DNA of 45,832 bases from Acidobacteriota bacterium (GTDB lineage Bacteria; Acidobacteriota; Terriglobia; Terriglobales; Acidobacteriaceae): contig JAJYBU010000030.1 in NCBI GenBank assembly GCA_021778845.1, positions 1-45,832 of the forward strand. The letters run 5' to 3'. Of the stretch, positions 16,364 through 26,349 are shown piece by piece. Every line of letters begins with the position of its first letter. Position 1 is the stretch's first letter. A program made the translations under genes and the position numbers. The notes under the pieces are model-generated. The model did not search any database, had not been told where the DNA came from, and saw nothing but the letters and a program-made list of their open reading frames with translations.

Positions 16364-17806
16364 ATGGCAACAGCGACATTGGAACAGGTAAAGCCGACGT
16401 ACAAGGTGGCCGACATCGGCCTGGCGGAGTGGGGGCGCAAGGAGATCATTATCGCCGAGCAGGAGATGCCCGGACTGATGTCGATTCGGCGCAAGTATGC
16501 TGCGAGCAAGCCGCTGGCCGGCGTTCGCGTGATGGGCTCGCTGCACATGACCATCCAGACGGCGGTGCTGATTGAGACGATGGTGGACCTGGGCGCCGAT
16601 GTGCGCTGGGCAAGCTGCAATATCTTCTCCACGCAGGATCATGCGGCGGCTGCCATTGCCGCGGCGGGCGTTCCGGTGTTCGCGTGGAAGGGCGAGACGC
16701 TGGAGGATTTCTGGTGGTGCACGAACGAGGCGCTGACGTTCCCTGACGGCAAGGGCGGCGCGCTGGGGCCGCAGTTGGTCATCGACGACGGCGGTGACGC
16801 GACGCTGCTGATCCACAAGGGATATGAGCTGGAAAATGGCAGCAAGTGGGTGGATTCGCCGTCGGGCTCGCATGAGGAAGACGTCATCAAGGCGCTGCTG
16901 AAGAAGGTCCATGCAGAGCGCCCGGCGCACTGGCACAACGTGGTGAAGGAGTGGCGCGGCGTGTCGGAAGAGACCACGACGGGCGTGCACCGGCTGTACA
17001 AGATGATGGAGCAGGGAACGCTGCTGGTGCCCGCGATCAACGTGAATGATTCCGTTACGAAGAGCAAGTTCGACAACCTGTATGGCTGCCGCGAGTCGCT
17101 GGTGGACGGCATCAAGCGCGCCACCGATGTGATGGTGGCGGGCAAGGTGGCCGTAGTCTGCGGGTATGGCGACGTGGGCAAGGGTTCGGCGGCAAGCCTG
17201 CGCGGACTGGGAGCGCGCGTGGTGGTCACGGAGATCGATCCGATCAATGCGCTGCAGGCGGCGATGGAAGGCTACGAGGTCACGACGCTCGAAGACACGC
17301 TGGGGCGCGGCGATATCTACGTGACCTGCACGGGCAACGTGGACATCATCACGCTGGAGCACATGAAGCAGATGAAGGACCAGGCGATCGTGTGCAACAT
17401 CGGACACTTCGACAACGAGATCCAGATGGAGCCGCTCAATGCGTACAAGGGCGCGGTGCGCGAGAACATCAAGCCGCAGGTAGACAAGTACACGTTCGAG
17501 AACGGCAACGCGATCTTCGTGCTGGCCGAGGGGCGGCTGGTGAACCTGGGCTGCGCGACAGGCCATCCGAGCTTCGTGATGTCGAACAGCTTTGCCAACC
17601 AGACGCTGGCGCAGCTTGACCTGTGGAAGAACAAGGACAAGTACAAGGTCGGGATTTACATCCTGCCCAAGCACCTGGACGAAGAGGTCGCGCGACTGCA
17701 CCTGGAGAAGATCGGCGTAAAGCTGACGACGCTGAGCGAGAAGCAGGCGGCGTACTTGAGCGTGCCCGTCGAGGGACCGTACAAAGCGGAGCATTACAGA
17801 TACTAA
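16364..17806 (+). CDS. ahcY: Adenosylhomocysteinase (S-adenosyl-L-homocysteine hydrolase)
   Basis: AhcY splits S-adenosylhomocysteine to adenosine and homocysteine, clearing the product inhibitor of methyltransferases. The 480-residue protein has [39 protein letters not shown] split across residues 50-90, the NAD-binding [11 protein letters not shown] near 265, TCTGNVDII and the C-terminal KAEHYRY needed in the neighbouring subunit. It includes the extra internal segment found in many bacterial enzymes. AGGAG is 6 nt before the ATG. A strong two-way terminator follows. Confidence 0.98.
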   Translation: MATATLEQVKPTYKVADIGLAEWGRKEIIIAEQEMPGLMSIRRKYAASKPLAGVRVMGSLHMTIQTAVLIETMVDLGADVRWASCNIFSTQDHAAAAIAAAGVPVFAWKGETLEDFWWCTNEALTFPDGKGGALGPQLVIDDGGDATLLIHKGYELENGSKWVDSPSGSHEEDVIKALLKKVHAERPAHWHNVVKEWRGVSEETTTGVHRLYKMMEQGTLLVPAINVNDSVTKSKFDNLYGCRESLVDGIKRATDVMVAGKVAVVCGYGDVGKGSAASLRGLGARVVVTEIDPINALQAAMEGYEVTTLEDTLGRGDIYVTCTGNVDIITLEHMKQMKDQAIVCNIGHFDNEIQMEPLNAYKGAVRENIKPQVDKYTFENGNAIFVLAEGRLVNLGCATGHPSFVMSNSFANQTLAQLDLWKNKDKYKVGIYILPKHLDEEVARLHLEKIGVKLTTLSEKQAAYLSVPVEGPYKAEHYRY

Positions 17807-17824
17807 CTAGTAGATAGACAGTAG

Positions 17825-17866
17825 AAAAACGGGAGGCTGCCGGGGATTCGGCAGCCTCCCGTTTTT
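17825..17866. terminator. Bidirectional terminator between ahcY and the DUF4397 gene
   Basis: A perfect 18-bp stem, AAAAACGGGAGGCTGCCG (17825-17842) with its complement (17849-17866), and a 6-nt loop. T-runs on both strands let it end both converging transcripts. Confidence 0.9.
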
Positions 17867-17878
17867 GCGGTCGCTGGA

Positions 17879-18661
17879 TTACTGGGCGTCGGCGTCGTCG
17901 GCTACGATGGCCTGCACGCCGAGGGGGAGGGCTGCGTGCTGATTGGCGGCGGTCTGCTGGTCGATGAGGACGATGGTGCGGACGGCTCCGGAGGCGTAGT
18001 TGATCTGCGCTCCGCTGAGCAGCGTCACGGTGGAGGAGGCGAGCGTGGTTCCGGTGGGGACAACCTCGATAGCATAGGTTCCGGCCGGGGCGTTGAGGTA
18101 GCCGGAGCTGGAGCCGAAGCCCAGGTTCGCGACCAGCGGAGGGGTGCTGGTAAATTTGCCGGAGATCGGCGCGATGGGGACGAGATAGACGTCAACAGCG
18201 CCGGAGTGGGTAGCCTGGTCGATGACACGGACGGCGATCTGGCCGGCGGGCGCGGGCGTGGACTGGTCGAGGAAGAGGGTCTGTTGCAGGTTGGCGAGGC
18301 CGCTGCCGATGATCTCGGTGTACTGCTTGCCGGCGGCGAGCGTGTCGGTGCTGGAGACCAGCGCCTGGCGGGTTCCGGCCTTGACGGCCGCGAGGTTGTA
18401 GACGCCGGGGGACATGGGAATGGCGCTGGTCATGGTGCCGTAGGCGAGGTTGTAGGCGAGCGCGGAGCTGTTCTGGTAGGCGTCGACGACACCGGCGTCG
18501 GGCGAGGCGTCGATGACCCGAATCTGCGCGGAGTTGGTGCTGAAGCTCTGGCAGCCGGAGAGCGCGGCGGCGGCCAGCAGCAGGGCCCAACGCAGGACGG
18601 CGCGGCGCGGAAGGCGGGCGGGTGCGCTGCGGTGGCCGGGATGTTGGGGGCGCGATGGCAT
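17879..18661 (-). CDS. DUF4397 lipoprotein
   Basis: A 260-residue lipoprotein: a basic N-terminus with RR, a hydrophobic stretch AVLRWALLLAAAAL and the lipobox LSGC with Cys37. The mature part carries two related units starting IRVIDASPDAGVVDAY and VRVIDQATHSGAVDVYLVP, the DUF4397 pattern, and several Gly/Ser/Thr-rich beta strands (APAGTYAIEVVPTG). It is probably anchored to a membrane facing the periplasm. ATG 18661 gives a sensible signal; the ORF is open 31 codons further upstream. Function unknown. Confidence 0.82.
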   Translation of the reverse strand: MPSRPQHPGHRSAPARLPRRAVLRWALLLAAAALSGCQSFSTNSAQIRVIDASPDAGVVDAYQNSSALAYNLAYGTMTSAIPMSPGVYNLAAVKAGTRQALVSSTDTLAAGKQYTEIIGSGLANLQQTLFLDQSTPAPAGQIAVRVIDQATHSGAVDVYLVPIAPISGKFTSTPPLVANLGFGSSSGYLNAPAGTYAIEVVPTGTTLASSTVTLLSGAQINYASGAVRTIVLIDQQTAANQHAALPLGVQAIVADDADAQ

Positions 18662-19005
18662 TGGCTCTCTCAACGGGTGCGGTGCGGGATCTCGATGGGC
18701 GCTCTGCCGGGTCTCGAGGGGATCGGCCCGGAGTGGCGCTTGGGGATATCTCAACTTTATCGGATTTCGCGCGGCCGGTCGCGGCAGGACGGCCTCAAAA
18801 CGGTCAACGCCCCAAAAGGAGGGGCGCGGGACGAGAAATCGCTGGTCGATGAGCCGGGGGAGGAACTATTGGGCAAAAATCAGCCCCGCGTGCGAGGGTC
18901 ACGGTGGACCCGGTGCGCGGGGCTAGCTCTCTTTCTTTTGCTGCGCCGCCCATACTACGCCGGTCGGGTGCATCTTCGTCAAATCGGGCGGCGGCGGGCG
19001 GCTGA
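18662..19005. other. Intergenic region upstream of the DUF4397 gene
   Basis: The 344-bp gap contains the comEA-side terminator (18875-18924) and a small GC hairpin CGCCCC-AAAAGGA-GGGGCG near 18810-18830. No convincing gene is present, and I saw no good promoter for the lipoprotein. Confidence 0.5.
18875..18924 (-). terminator. Terminator downstream of the ComEA-like gene
   Basis: AGCCCCGCG (18882-18890) pairs with CGCGGGGCT (18916-18924). On the minus strand the hairpin is followed by GATTTTTGCCC, giving the U-tract. Confidence 0.7.
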
Positions 19006-19323
19006 TTAGCGCGCAGGACGGTGGGCAATGATGTGCGAGGACACCAGATCGTAGGCCGATTTCGGCAGGATACCGCGGGTTACGAGCTGATTTTTGGCCG
19101 TGTAGGGGCGGCCAGCAATGACGCGTCGGGTGTAGGCCGGGCCGAATCCGGGGAGAGCGTTCAGTTGCGCGGGCGATGCCGTGTTGATGTCGAGGAGATC
19201 GGCGGCGGCGAGGACGCGGGGGACCTGCTGCGGTGCCGGAAGTTGCGCTGCCGAAATGGGTAAGGCGCAGACCATCGCTGCGAGGGCCAGCATGGAGGTG
19301 GCGCAGCGGTGGAGGGGGAGCAT
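19006..19323 (-). CDS. Exported helix-hairpin-helix (ComEA-like) protein
   Basis: A 105-residue protein with a signal peptide (about residues 1-26, ALPISAAQ) and one helix-hairpin-helix unit, LLDINTASPAQLNALPGFGPAYTRRVI, near residues 43-70, followed by a second partial unit LVTRGILPKSAYDLVSSHI. HhH proteins of the ComEA type bind DNA outside the cell membrane during uptake. It lacks the membrane anchor of classical ComEA, so it would be periplasmic. It starts 8 bp after the LolD-like gene ends, suggesting co-transcription. A DNA-uptake role is inference. Confidence 0.78.
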   Translation of the reverse strand: MLPLHRCATSMLALAAMVCALPISAAQLPAPQQVPRVLAAADLLDINTASPAQLNALPGFGPAYTRRVIAGRPYTAKNQLVTRGILPKSAYDLVSSHIIAHRPAR

Positions 19324-19331
19324 CGGCGTCC

Positions 19332-20096
<765 letters not shown>

Positions 20097-20151
20097 AGAC
20101 CTTCTAAGTCTATAGCAGCGGCGAGGCGGCGGGAGGCGTCTTCTGGGAGGC

Positions 20152-20571
20152 TCAGGCGAGGCCGGTGGCGATCCGGGCCAGGGGAGGGGAGGAATCGGCA
20201 TCCTCCATAAAGATCAGCTCAAGGCGGACGGTGATGATGCGGCGACGCCGGGCGTGGTGCGGGTTATGGTCGCGCACGGTACACAGGCTCTTCATGCGGG
20301 TGTGGCTGTCGCGGGAGAGATCGACGCCGGAGGCGAGCAGGCCGCTGTAGAGCTCGAAGACGGAGCGAAGCTGAATCTCGAAGCTGAGCTCGGTGGCGGT
20401 GGGAGAGAGGACGCGCTGCTCAAGCAGCCAGCAGCCGCAGGCGGCCATGGAGTCGAGCAGGGTGGGAAGGACCTCGCGGTGAGCCTCGAAGGTGTGGCCG
20501 CGCAGCTCTACGGTTGGCATCTCGGTGGCCAGAGGATCGGGGATCGTTTTATTGAGAGCCTTGGGATCCAT
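20152..20571 (-). CDS. Hypothetical protein (139 aa)
   Basis: I do not recognise the family. ATG 20571 was picked because the sequence becomes protein-like there: LATEMPTVELRGHTFEAHREVLPTLLDSMAACGCWLLEQRVLSP, then FEIQLRSVFELYSGLLASGVDLSRDSHTRMKSLC. A basic patch HHARRRR precedes a final beta-like region RIITVRLELIFME. No signal peptide. It is divergent from acpS. Its fold suggests a small cytosolic protein, but no function can be assigned. Confidence 0.55.
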   Translation of the reverse strand: MDPKALNKTIPDPLATEMPTVELRGHTFEAHREVLPTLLDSMAACGCWLLEQRVLSPTATELSFEIQLRSVFELYSGLLASGVDLSRDSHTRMKSLCTVRDHNPHHARRRRIITVRLELIFMEDADSSPPLARIATGLA

Positions 20572-20710
20572 TGTGGGAACTCGCTTCCAATCAGTTATCG
20601 GAGCGACAGTGAAAGACTTGAGAAGTGTCGCACGCTGCGACGCAGGGCATTTGGAGGGAATTCTGCCCGATATTGTCGCGCGGGTACACTCAGAGCAACG
20701 CACAAGAGCA

Positions 20711-21103
20711 ATGGAGAGTGGCGAATTGGTCATTGGACTCGGCACGGACCTGATCGAGATTGAGCGGATTGCGCGCAGTGTGGAGCGGTTTGGCGATGCA
20801 TTTCTGCGGCGCATCTATACGCCGGGGGAGATTGCCTACTGCCAGCGCAAGAAGAATGCCGCGGAGAGCCTGGCGGCTCGTTTTGCCGCGAAAGAGGCCG
20901 GTGCGAAGGCGCTGGGTACCGGCATCAGCCGCGGGGTGAGCTGGCGGGAGTTCGATGTTCGGCGCCTGCCCGGGCAGCGGCCGGAGTTGCACCTGAGCGG
21001 ACGCGCGGCCGCGGTCGCCGAAGGGCTGGGGATACGGCGGATCTCACTGAGTCTGGCACATTCACAGGGCTTGTCGATTGCCGTGGTGGTCGCGGAAGAC
21101 TAG
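20711..21103 (+). CDS. acpS: Holo-[acyl-carrier-protein] synthase
   Basis: AcpS transfers 4'-phosphopantetheine from CoA to acyl carrier protein. The 130-residue protein has the N-terminal GLGTDLIEIERI (Asp binds Mg2+) and the AARFAAKEAGAKALGTGI motif with the catalytic Glu/Lys region, the two family signatures. Length is normal. ATG 20711 is preferred; there is no clear SD, and TTG 20726 is another option. TACACT at 20685-20690 with TTCTGC 18 bp upstream is a possible promoter. Confidence 0.93.
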   Translation: MESGELVIGLGTDLIEIERIARSVERFGDAFLRRIYTPGEIAYCQRKKNAAESLAARFAAKEAGAKALGTGISRGVSWREFDVRRLPGQRPELHLSGRAAAVAEGLGIRRISLSLAHSQGLSIAVVVAED

Positions 21104-21242
21104 AACCAGCATCGCCGCAACCGGCTGCTGCATCCAAATGAGAGATCACCTGCGGGATGAAGGGCCGGGCGCTGATACGATGGAGGGATCAGCGTGAGTG
21201 GTCTGCGTTGCTGTCCCTGACGGGAGATCTTCGAGGAGTTTG

Positions 21243-22328
21243 ATGCCCAGCCAGCAGGAAGTCAAATGGTCACAGCTGAAGGTTGGGCTGATCGTGTTGG
21301 CGTCGATCGCGCTACTGAGTACGTTGCTGTTTTTGATGACCGGCAGTTCGGGTCTGAGCGTGTTCAGCCACAAGATCTACGTCACGGCGTACTTTGCGAA
21401 CTCCAACGGGCTGAAGGTGGGAGCCGCGGTGGGGCTGGAAGGCGTGACGATCGGCGAGGTGAAATCCGTGACGGTGTGCACGGATCCGGACCGCAGGCTG
21501 ACGCCGGTGAAGGTGGAGTTGAAGCTCGATCCCAGGTTCCGCAGCAGTCTGCATACCGATTCGAAGGCTTCGCTGTCTACGGTGGGCGTGCTGGGCGATA
21601 CGATTGTGGACATCAACAGCCGGACGGCGGTGGGGCCGCTGCTGCAAACCGGCGACGAGTTGCAGACGCAGCAGACACCCAACCTGGACGACGTGGTCAA
21701 GGCCAGTGAAGGCACGATCGAGAGCCTTAATATCATCCTGACGAAAATTGACAGCATTACGACCAGCATCGACAACGGGAGCGGCACGGTGGGCAGGTTC
21801 ATCAAGGACCCGCGGCTTTATCAGCAGGCACAGGCCACGGTCGCGCAGTTGCAGACGCTGACGCGGAACCTGAACAATGGCAAGGGTTCGATGGGCAAGC
21901 TGCTGCACGACGACGAACTCTATGACCGGCTGAACGATACGGCATCCAAGCTGGACGCGATTACAACGGCGCTGGATGACGGCAAAGGCACGGCGGGCAA
22001 GCTGCTGAAGGACGATTCGCTCTATAACAACCTGAACTCGACGGTGAAACATGCCGACTCGCTGCTGGCGGAGGCGGATGCCGGCAAGGGAGCTGTGGGC
22101 CTGATGGCCAAAGACCCGGAGTTTGCGCGCAAGCTGGACAATACGGTCACGCAGTTGAATGAGCTGCTGAGCAACGTGAATGCGGGCAAGGGAACGTTCG
22201 GCAAGCTGGCCACCGACGAGACGGCATACACCAACCTGAACACGCTGCTGGCCTCGAGCAATGGACTGGTGGGAGATATCCGCAAGAACCCGAAGAAGTA
22301 TCTGGTGATCCGCCTGAAGATTTTTTAG
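21243..22328 (+). CDS. MlaD/MCE-domain protein with C-terminal 34-residue repeats
   Basis: A 361-residue protein with one N-terminal membrane segment (about 12-33) and an MCE domain (about 40-130: VTAYFANSNGLKVGAAVGLEGVTIGEV ... LGDTIVDI), the family that carries lipids between membranes. Residues 181-350 hold four complete and one partial 34-residue repeat of the type GKGTxGKLLxDDxLYxxLNxT. AGGAG is 5-6 nt before ATG 21243. The matching permease, ATPase and MlaA-like partners are not in the window. Lipid transport is inferred from the domain. Confidence 0.85.
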   Translation: MPSQQEVKWSQLKVGLIVLASIALLSTLLFLMTGSSGLSVFSHKIYVTAYFANSNGLKVGAAVGLEGVTIGEVKSVTVCTDPDRRLTPVKVELKLDPRFRSSLHTDSKASLSTVGVLGDTIVDINSRTAVGPLLQTGDELQTQQTPNLDDVVKASEGTIESLNIILTKIDSITTSIDNGSGTVGRFIKDPRLYQQAQATVAQLQTLTRNLNNGKGSMGKLLHDDELYDRLNDTASKLDAITTALDDGKGTAGKLLKDDSLYNNLNSTVKHADSLLAEADAGKGAVGLMAKDPEFARKLDNTVTQLNELLSNVNAGKGTFGKLATDETAYTNLNTLLASSNGLVGDIRKNPKKYLVIRLKIF

Positions 22329-22505
22329 GGCAGGACGCTACCGGCAGCAGGCGATGACCGGTTGGGCTGAAGTTCCGCAGAAACTTTCTCCGCGCTCCAT
22401 GCGTCGGTGTGTCATCGACTGACCGATGAGCGCTTTCGCTGCCACGGGGCTGTGCCCTATGCTGGCTGCGACAACGTGATTCACTTTCAACACGCAAGGA
22501 GACCC

Positions 22506-24581
22506 ATGCGCACTCTGATATCCACTGCCCTGCTGGCTCTGGCCGCACCGCTTTGTATGGCACAGACCTTTACCTCGCCGTCCGATAATGGCCCGACCGC
22601 AGCGCCCGGGAAGCCGGTGATCTTCGATCTCTCGGCGATCGACAAGAGCGCCGACCCGTGCACCGACTTCTACCAGTACGCTTGCGGCAACTGGATGAAG
22701 AACCACCCGATCCCAGCCGATCAGGTGAGATGGGGACGATTCAATGAGCTGGCCGAGAGGAACAATTATCTGCTGTATACGGAGTTGAAGGCCGCTGCCG
22801 ATGCTCCGAAATCGGCACTGCAGAAGCAGTACGGCGACTTCTTTGCCGCGTGCATGAATACGACCGAGGTGGACAAACTGGGAGCGCGGCCGCTGGAGCC
22901 GGAGATGGAGGCGATCGCCGGCCTGAGCAGCAATAAGGACCTGGCGGCGTTCAACGCCAGGCAGATCAAGCGCGGGGTCGGCGGGTTCTTCGTCGTCGGC
23001 GTGACCCAGGACCAGAAGGACAGCTCGCAGCAGATTGCAGCGACCAACCAGGGCGGCCTGACGCTGCCTGACCGCGACTACTACCTGAACCCGGACGCGC
23101 GCTATGTGACGATCCGCACGCAATATCTGGACCACATGGTGAAGATGTTCACGCTGCTGGGAGATACCGGGGACAAGGCGATCGCCGAAGCCGACGACGT
23201 GATGCGGATTGAGACCGCACTGGCCAAAGGGTCGATGGACCGCGTCACCATGCGCGACCCGGACAAGCGCTACCACATGATGACGGTCGTGGCGTTGCAG
23301 CAGATGAGCCCGGACTACGACTGGCAGACGTACCTGGACGGCATCGGCATGGGGCAGGTGAAGGACATCGACGTGGCCAGCCCGGGGTATGTGACGACCG
23401 TGAATACGGTGCTCAGCACCGAGCCGCTGCAGGCGATCAAGAGCTACCTGCGGTGGCACGCGCTGCATGCTGCGGCTCCGCTGCTCTCGAAGCCGTTTGA
23501 GGATGAGAACTTTGCGTTCTTCTCCGCGACGCTGCAGGGACAGAAGGAAGAACAGCCGCGCTGGAAGCGGTGCACGCGGCTGACCGATGGAGCGCTCGGC
23601 GAAGCCGTTGGACAGGACTGGGTGAAGCAGAACTTCCCGCCCAGCGCCAAGGCCAACATGGAGAAACTGGTGCACGCGCTGGAGGCCGCGATGGCCGCCG
23701 ACCTGAAGACGCTGCCGTGGATGAGCGACGCAACCAAGGCGCAGGCGCTGGACAAACTGAACGCGATCACCGACAAGATCGGCTACCCGGCGCACTGGAG
23801 GGACTACTCCAGCGTGGTGGTGAAGCGCGACGACCTTCTGGGCAATGCGGAACGCGCGGACTGGTTCGAACGCAAGCGCGAGCTCGACAAGTTCGGCAAG
23901 CCTGTCGATCCGACGGAGTGGGGCATGACGCCGCCCACAGTGAACGCCTACTACAATCCGGCACAGAACAACATCAACTTCCCTGCCGGGATTCTGCAGC
24001 CGCCGTTCTATAGCAACGCGATGGACCCGGCGGTAAACTTCGGCGGCATCGGCGTGGTGATTGGCCACGAGATGACGCATGGCTTCGACGACCAGGGCTC
24101 CAAGTACGACCTGCACGGCAACGTGAAGCCCTGGTGGACGCCGGAGGATCTGGCCAAGTTCAAGGAGCGCACCGAGTGCACCGCGAAGGAGTACGACGGC
24201 TTCGAGGCAGCTCCGGGACAGAACCTGAACGGGCATCTGACGCTGGGCGAAAACACGGCCGACAACGGCGGGCTGCGCATCGCCTACCAGGCGCTGATGG
24301 CCACGCTGGCCAAGGGGGGAGCCGCGGCTGAACCAGGCTATGTGGACGGCAAGCGCGATGGCTTTACGCCTGCGCAGCGGTTCTTCATCTCCTTCGGGCA
24401 GGTGTGGTGCCAGAACCAGACGGAGCAGTCGGCGCGCGTGTCCGCGAAGGTTGACCCGCACAGCCCCGGACGCTGGCGCGCCAACGGCAGCGTGCAGAAC
24501 TTCGACGAGTTCGGCAAAGCGTTTGGCTGCAAGGCTGGCCAGCCGATGATGCCTGCCAGCGGCGGTTGCCGCACCTGGTAG
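22506..24581 (+). CDS. M13-family zinc metallopeptidase (neprilysin/PepO-like), exported
   Basis: A 691-residue exported metallopeptidase; the signal peptide ends near residue 19 (LCMAQ). PCTDFYQYACGNWMKNHPIP is the M13 N-terminal signature. Zinc ligands are in VIGHEMTHGFDDQG (His521, His525, catalytic Glu522) and ENTADNGG (Glu582, Asp586), with the substrate-binding VNAYYNP in the NAxY position. The end, PHSPGRWRANGSVQNFDEF, is also typical. AAGGAG lies 5 nt before ATG 22506. It should cleave small peptides in the periplasm. Closest type is PepO; peptide substrates unknown. Confidence 0.95.
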   Translation: MRTLISTALLALAAPLCMAQTFTSPSDNGPTAAPGKPVIFDLSAIDKSADPCTDFYQYACGNWMKNHPIPADQVRWGRFNELAERNNYLLYTELKAAADAPKSALQKQYGDFFAACMNTTEVDKLGARPLEPEMEAIAGLSSNKDLAAFNARQIKRGVGGFFVVGVTQDQKDSSQQIAATNQGGLTLPDRDYYLNPDARYVTIRTQYLDHMVKMFTLLGDTGDKAIAEADDVMRIETALAKGSMDRVTMRDPDKRYHMMTVVALQQMSPDYDWQTYLDGIGMGQVKDIDVASPGYVTTVNTVLSTEPLQAIKSYLRWHALHAAAPLLSKPFEDENFAFFSATLQGQKEEQPRWKRCTRLTDGALGEAVGQDWVKQNFPPSAKANMEKLVHALEAAMAADLKTLPWMSDATKAQALDKLNAITDKIGYPAHWRDYSSVVVKRDDLLGNAERADWFERKRELDKFGKPVDPTEWGMTPPTVNAYYNPAQNNINFPAGILQPPFYSNAMDPAVNFGGIGVVIGHEMTHGFDDQGSKYDLHGNVKPWWTPEDLAKFKERTECTAKEYDGFEAAPGQNLNGHLTLGENTADNGGLRIAYQALMATLAKGGAAAEPGYVDGKRDGFTPAQRFFISFGQVWCQNQTEQSARVSAKVDPHSPGRWRANGSVQNFDEFGKAFGCKAGQPMMPASGGCRTW

Positions 24582-24607
24582 GCGATAGGAGCAAATCTGC
24601 AAACATG

Positions 24608-24636
24608 CGCCCCGGACTTCGGTCCGGGGCGTTTTT
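24608..24636 (+). terminator. Terminator of the M13 peptidase gene
   Basis: A 10-bp stem CGCCCCGGAC / GTCCGGGGCG closed by a C-UUCG-G tetraloop and followed by TTTTT, a textbook intrinsic terminator. Confidence 0.92.
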
Positions 24637-24821
24637 CTGGATGGCGCTGGCTGGGAGGGCAGCACCTGCGGTAGACATGCGAGATTCTGTCTAGCACAGG
24701 ATGACCGCGGCCGGGTCTTAAATCGCAACCCGGGTTGAGTACTCAGGGGATTCCCGCGAACGTCAGCAGGATGGCTGGCCGCAAAGAATCTGGCCGGAAG
24801 TTGAAATGAATGCAACGAAAA

Positions 24822-24851
24822 TTGGCGTAAAGTCGCTCTACCTTCTACAAT
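24822..24851 (+). promoter_or_regulatory. Promoter of the beta-propeller lipoprotein pair
   Basis: TTGGCG (24822-24827), an 18-bp spacer and TACAAT (24846-24851). The predicted start near 24858 leaves an untranslated leader of about 83 nt. Confidence 0.55.
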
Positions 24852-24940
24852 CAGGTCAAGGTTTGTACTCCCCCTGATACAGGTTTCCCCGTTCGCACAA
24901 GCCATGTCGGCTGATCCCGGACGGGTGATGAAGGAAGCGC

Positions 24941-26233
24941 ATGAAGTTGAGTTTTGTTGGCCGTTGGTCGATGGCCTTGTTCGCGTCGTTGGCATTGGGT
25001 CTTGGCATGACTGCCTGCGGTGGTGGCACCGTCGGGTACATGTGGGTGTTAGGACAGGAATATAACCAGGTCATGGGATTCAAGGTGGATGAGTACTCGG
25101 GCAATCTGACCGAGGTCCCGAATGCACCGTTCTCCAGCAATGGATCGGTGCCGGTCTCGCTGGTGCTCAAGTCGGGCGGCAGGTACCTGTACATCATCAA
25201 TCAGGGCGTCTGCCCGACCTCCGGTTGCGGAACCGCGCACAACATCGGGCAAAGCATTGCGCTCTACAGCGTGGGCGGTGACGGCACGATCGTCTTCCAG
25301 CAGTCCTACCAGAGCCAGGGATATTACTCCATGTGGGCCCAGATGGACTCCAGCGGCAGCTATCTCTATGTGGTGGACAAGTATTCCCCCGGCCTTAATA
25401 CGAATACGAACCTCTACGATGCGGCCAACTCCGACGGGAACGGCTCGATCACGGTGTTTTCGACCGATCCGAACACGGGCCGCCTGACGCTGGTGACCAA
25501 CTCGCAGACGCAGAAGAATGGTGTGAATACGCCGTTCTGGGAAGTCGGTCCGGCACCGATCATGGCGAAGTCGCTGGGCGGCTGCCTCTACACAGTCAAC
25601 AGCGGTACCACCAATGGGCTGGAGACGATCACCCCCTTCTCGATCGGCAGTGGCGGTCAGTTGGGCTTCACGACGACCGGGAACATCCCGATCAACGAGG
25701 TGGCTGGAAATGCGACGAAGATCAATTCGATCAACGGCGGGGGGAGCTACGTGTTCCTGACCGACGGAGCGAACAGCGTCCTGTATGGCTACCAGGCCAG
25801 CGGTACCTGCGGCCTGTCGGCACTCAATGGGGGTACGACGGTGCTGAATAGCGCCAACTTCTTCCCGGGGACGTCCAACCCGACGTATACGATGCTCGAC
25901 AGCACGAACAAGTATCTGTATATCGTCAATACTTCAACGTCGAGCACCCTGGTCACGACTCCGTACAGCTCGGTCTCTGCTCTGGCTATCAACTCGAGCA
26001 ACCAGGAGTTGACGCCGGTTCTCGGGGCGCCGTATCCGGTCGGCTCAGGGCCAACGTGCATTGTTGAGGATCCGACCAACCAGTACATCTACACCTCCAA
26101 TTATCTTGCTGGAACGGTGACGGGTTATCAGATCAACCCGGGAACGGGAGAACTCACGAATCTAACGAAGGGTTCAACGTTCACGGCGACGGGACAAGCA
26201 AGCTGTCTGATCATCAGCGGCGCCGTCTCCTAA
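24941..26233 (+). CDS. Beta-propeller lipoprotein (YVTN / lactonase-like), copy 1
   Basis: A 430-residue lipoprotein with lipobox GMTAC (Cys26). The mature part is built of repeated blades with motifs such as GRYLYIINQG, GSYLYVVDKY, NKYLYIVNTS, NQYIYTSNYLAGTVTGYQINPGTGELT, the pattern of YVTN/lactonase-type beta-propellers (6-phosphogluconolactonase fold). No catalytic site can be assigned, and extracellular binding is as likely as enzymatic activity. AAGGAAG lies 4-5 nt before ATG 24941. A paralogue follows 116 bp downstream, most likely in the same transcript. Confidence 0.82.
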   Translation: MKLSFVGRWSMALFASLALGLGMTACGGGTVGYMWVLGQEYNQVMGFKVDEYSGNLTEVPNAPFSSNGSVPVSLVLKSGGRYLYIINQGVCPTSGCGTAHNIGQSIALYSVGGDGTIVFQQSYQSQGYYSMWAQMDSSGSYLYVVDKYSPGLNTNTNLYDAANSDGNGSITVFSTDPNTGRLTLVTNSQTQKNGVNTPFWEVGPAPIMAKSLGGCLYTVNSGTTNGLETITPFSIGSGGQLGFTTTGNIPINEVAGNATKINSINGGGSYVFLTDGANSVLYGYQASGTCGLSALNGGTTVLNSANFFPGTSNPTYTMLDSTNKYLYIVNTSTSSTLVTTPYSSVSALAINSSNQELTPVLGAPYPVGSGPTCIVEDPTNQYIYTSNYLAGTVTGYQINPGTGELTNLTKGSTFTATGQASCLIISGAVS

Positions 26234-26247
26234 GGATTAGCGACTTC

Positions 26248-26275
26248 CCGGCAGGGCCTCTCGGGGCTCTGCCGG
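26248..26275 (+). terminator. Hairpin between the two propeller genes
   Basis: CCGGCAGGGCCT folds on GGGCTCTGCCGG with G-U pairs, but no U-run follows (CAGATTTCAC). It may be a weak or partial terminator, or protect the upstream mRNA. Confidence 0.35.
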
Positions 26276-26349
26276 CAGATTTCACTCTCCGGCCCTCGGG
26301 CTGGCATTCAAAGACGGGCCGATCTCGACGCCCGATGTAAGGGAAGCGC

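Larger units (their letters stand above)
24582..24940. other. Intergenic region between the M13 peptidase and the first beta-propeller gene
   Basis: The 359-bp gap holds the M13 terminator (24608-24636) and the promoter of the lipoprotein pair (24822-24851). The middle, 24640-24820, shows no gene or structure I can name. Confidence 0.5.

Noticed and set aside
22338..24995. 885-codon open frame antisense to the M13 peptidase
   Set aside because: The peptidase has all active-site motifs; the antisense product is His/Arg/Leu-rich shadow sequence.
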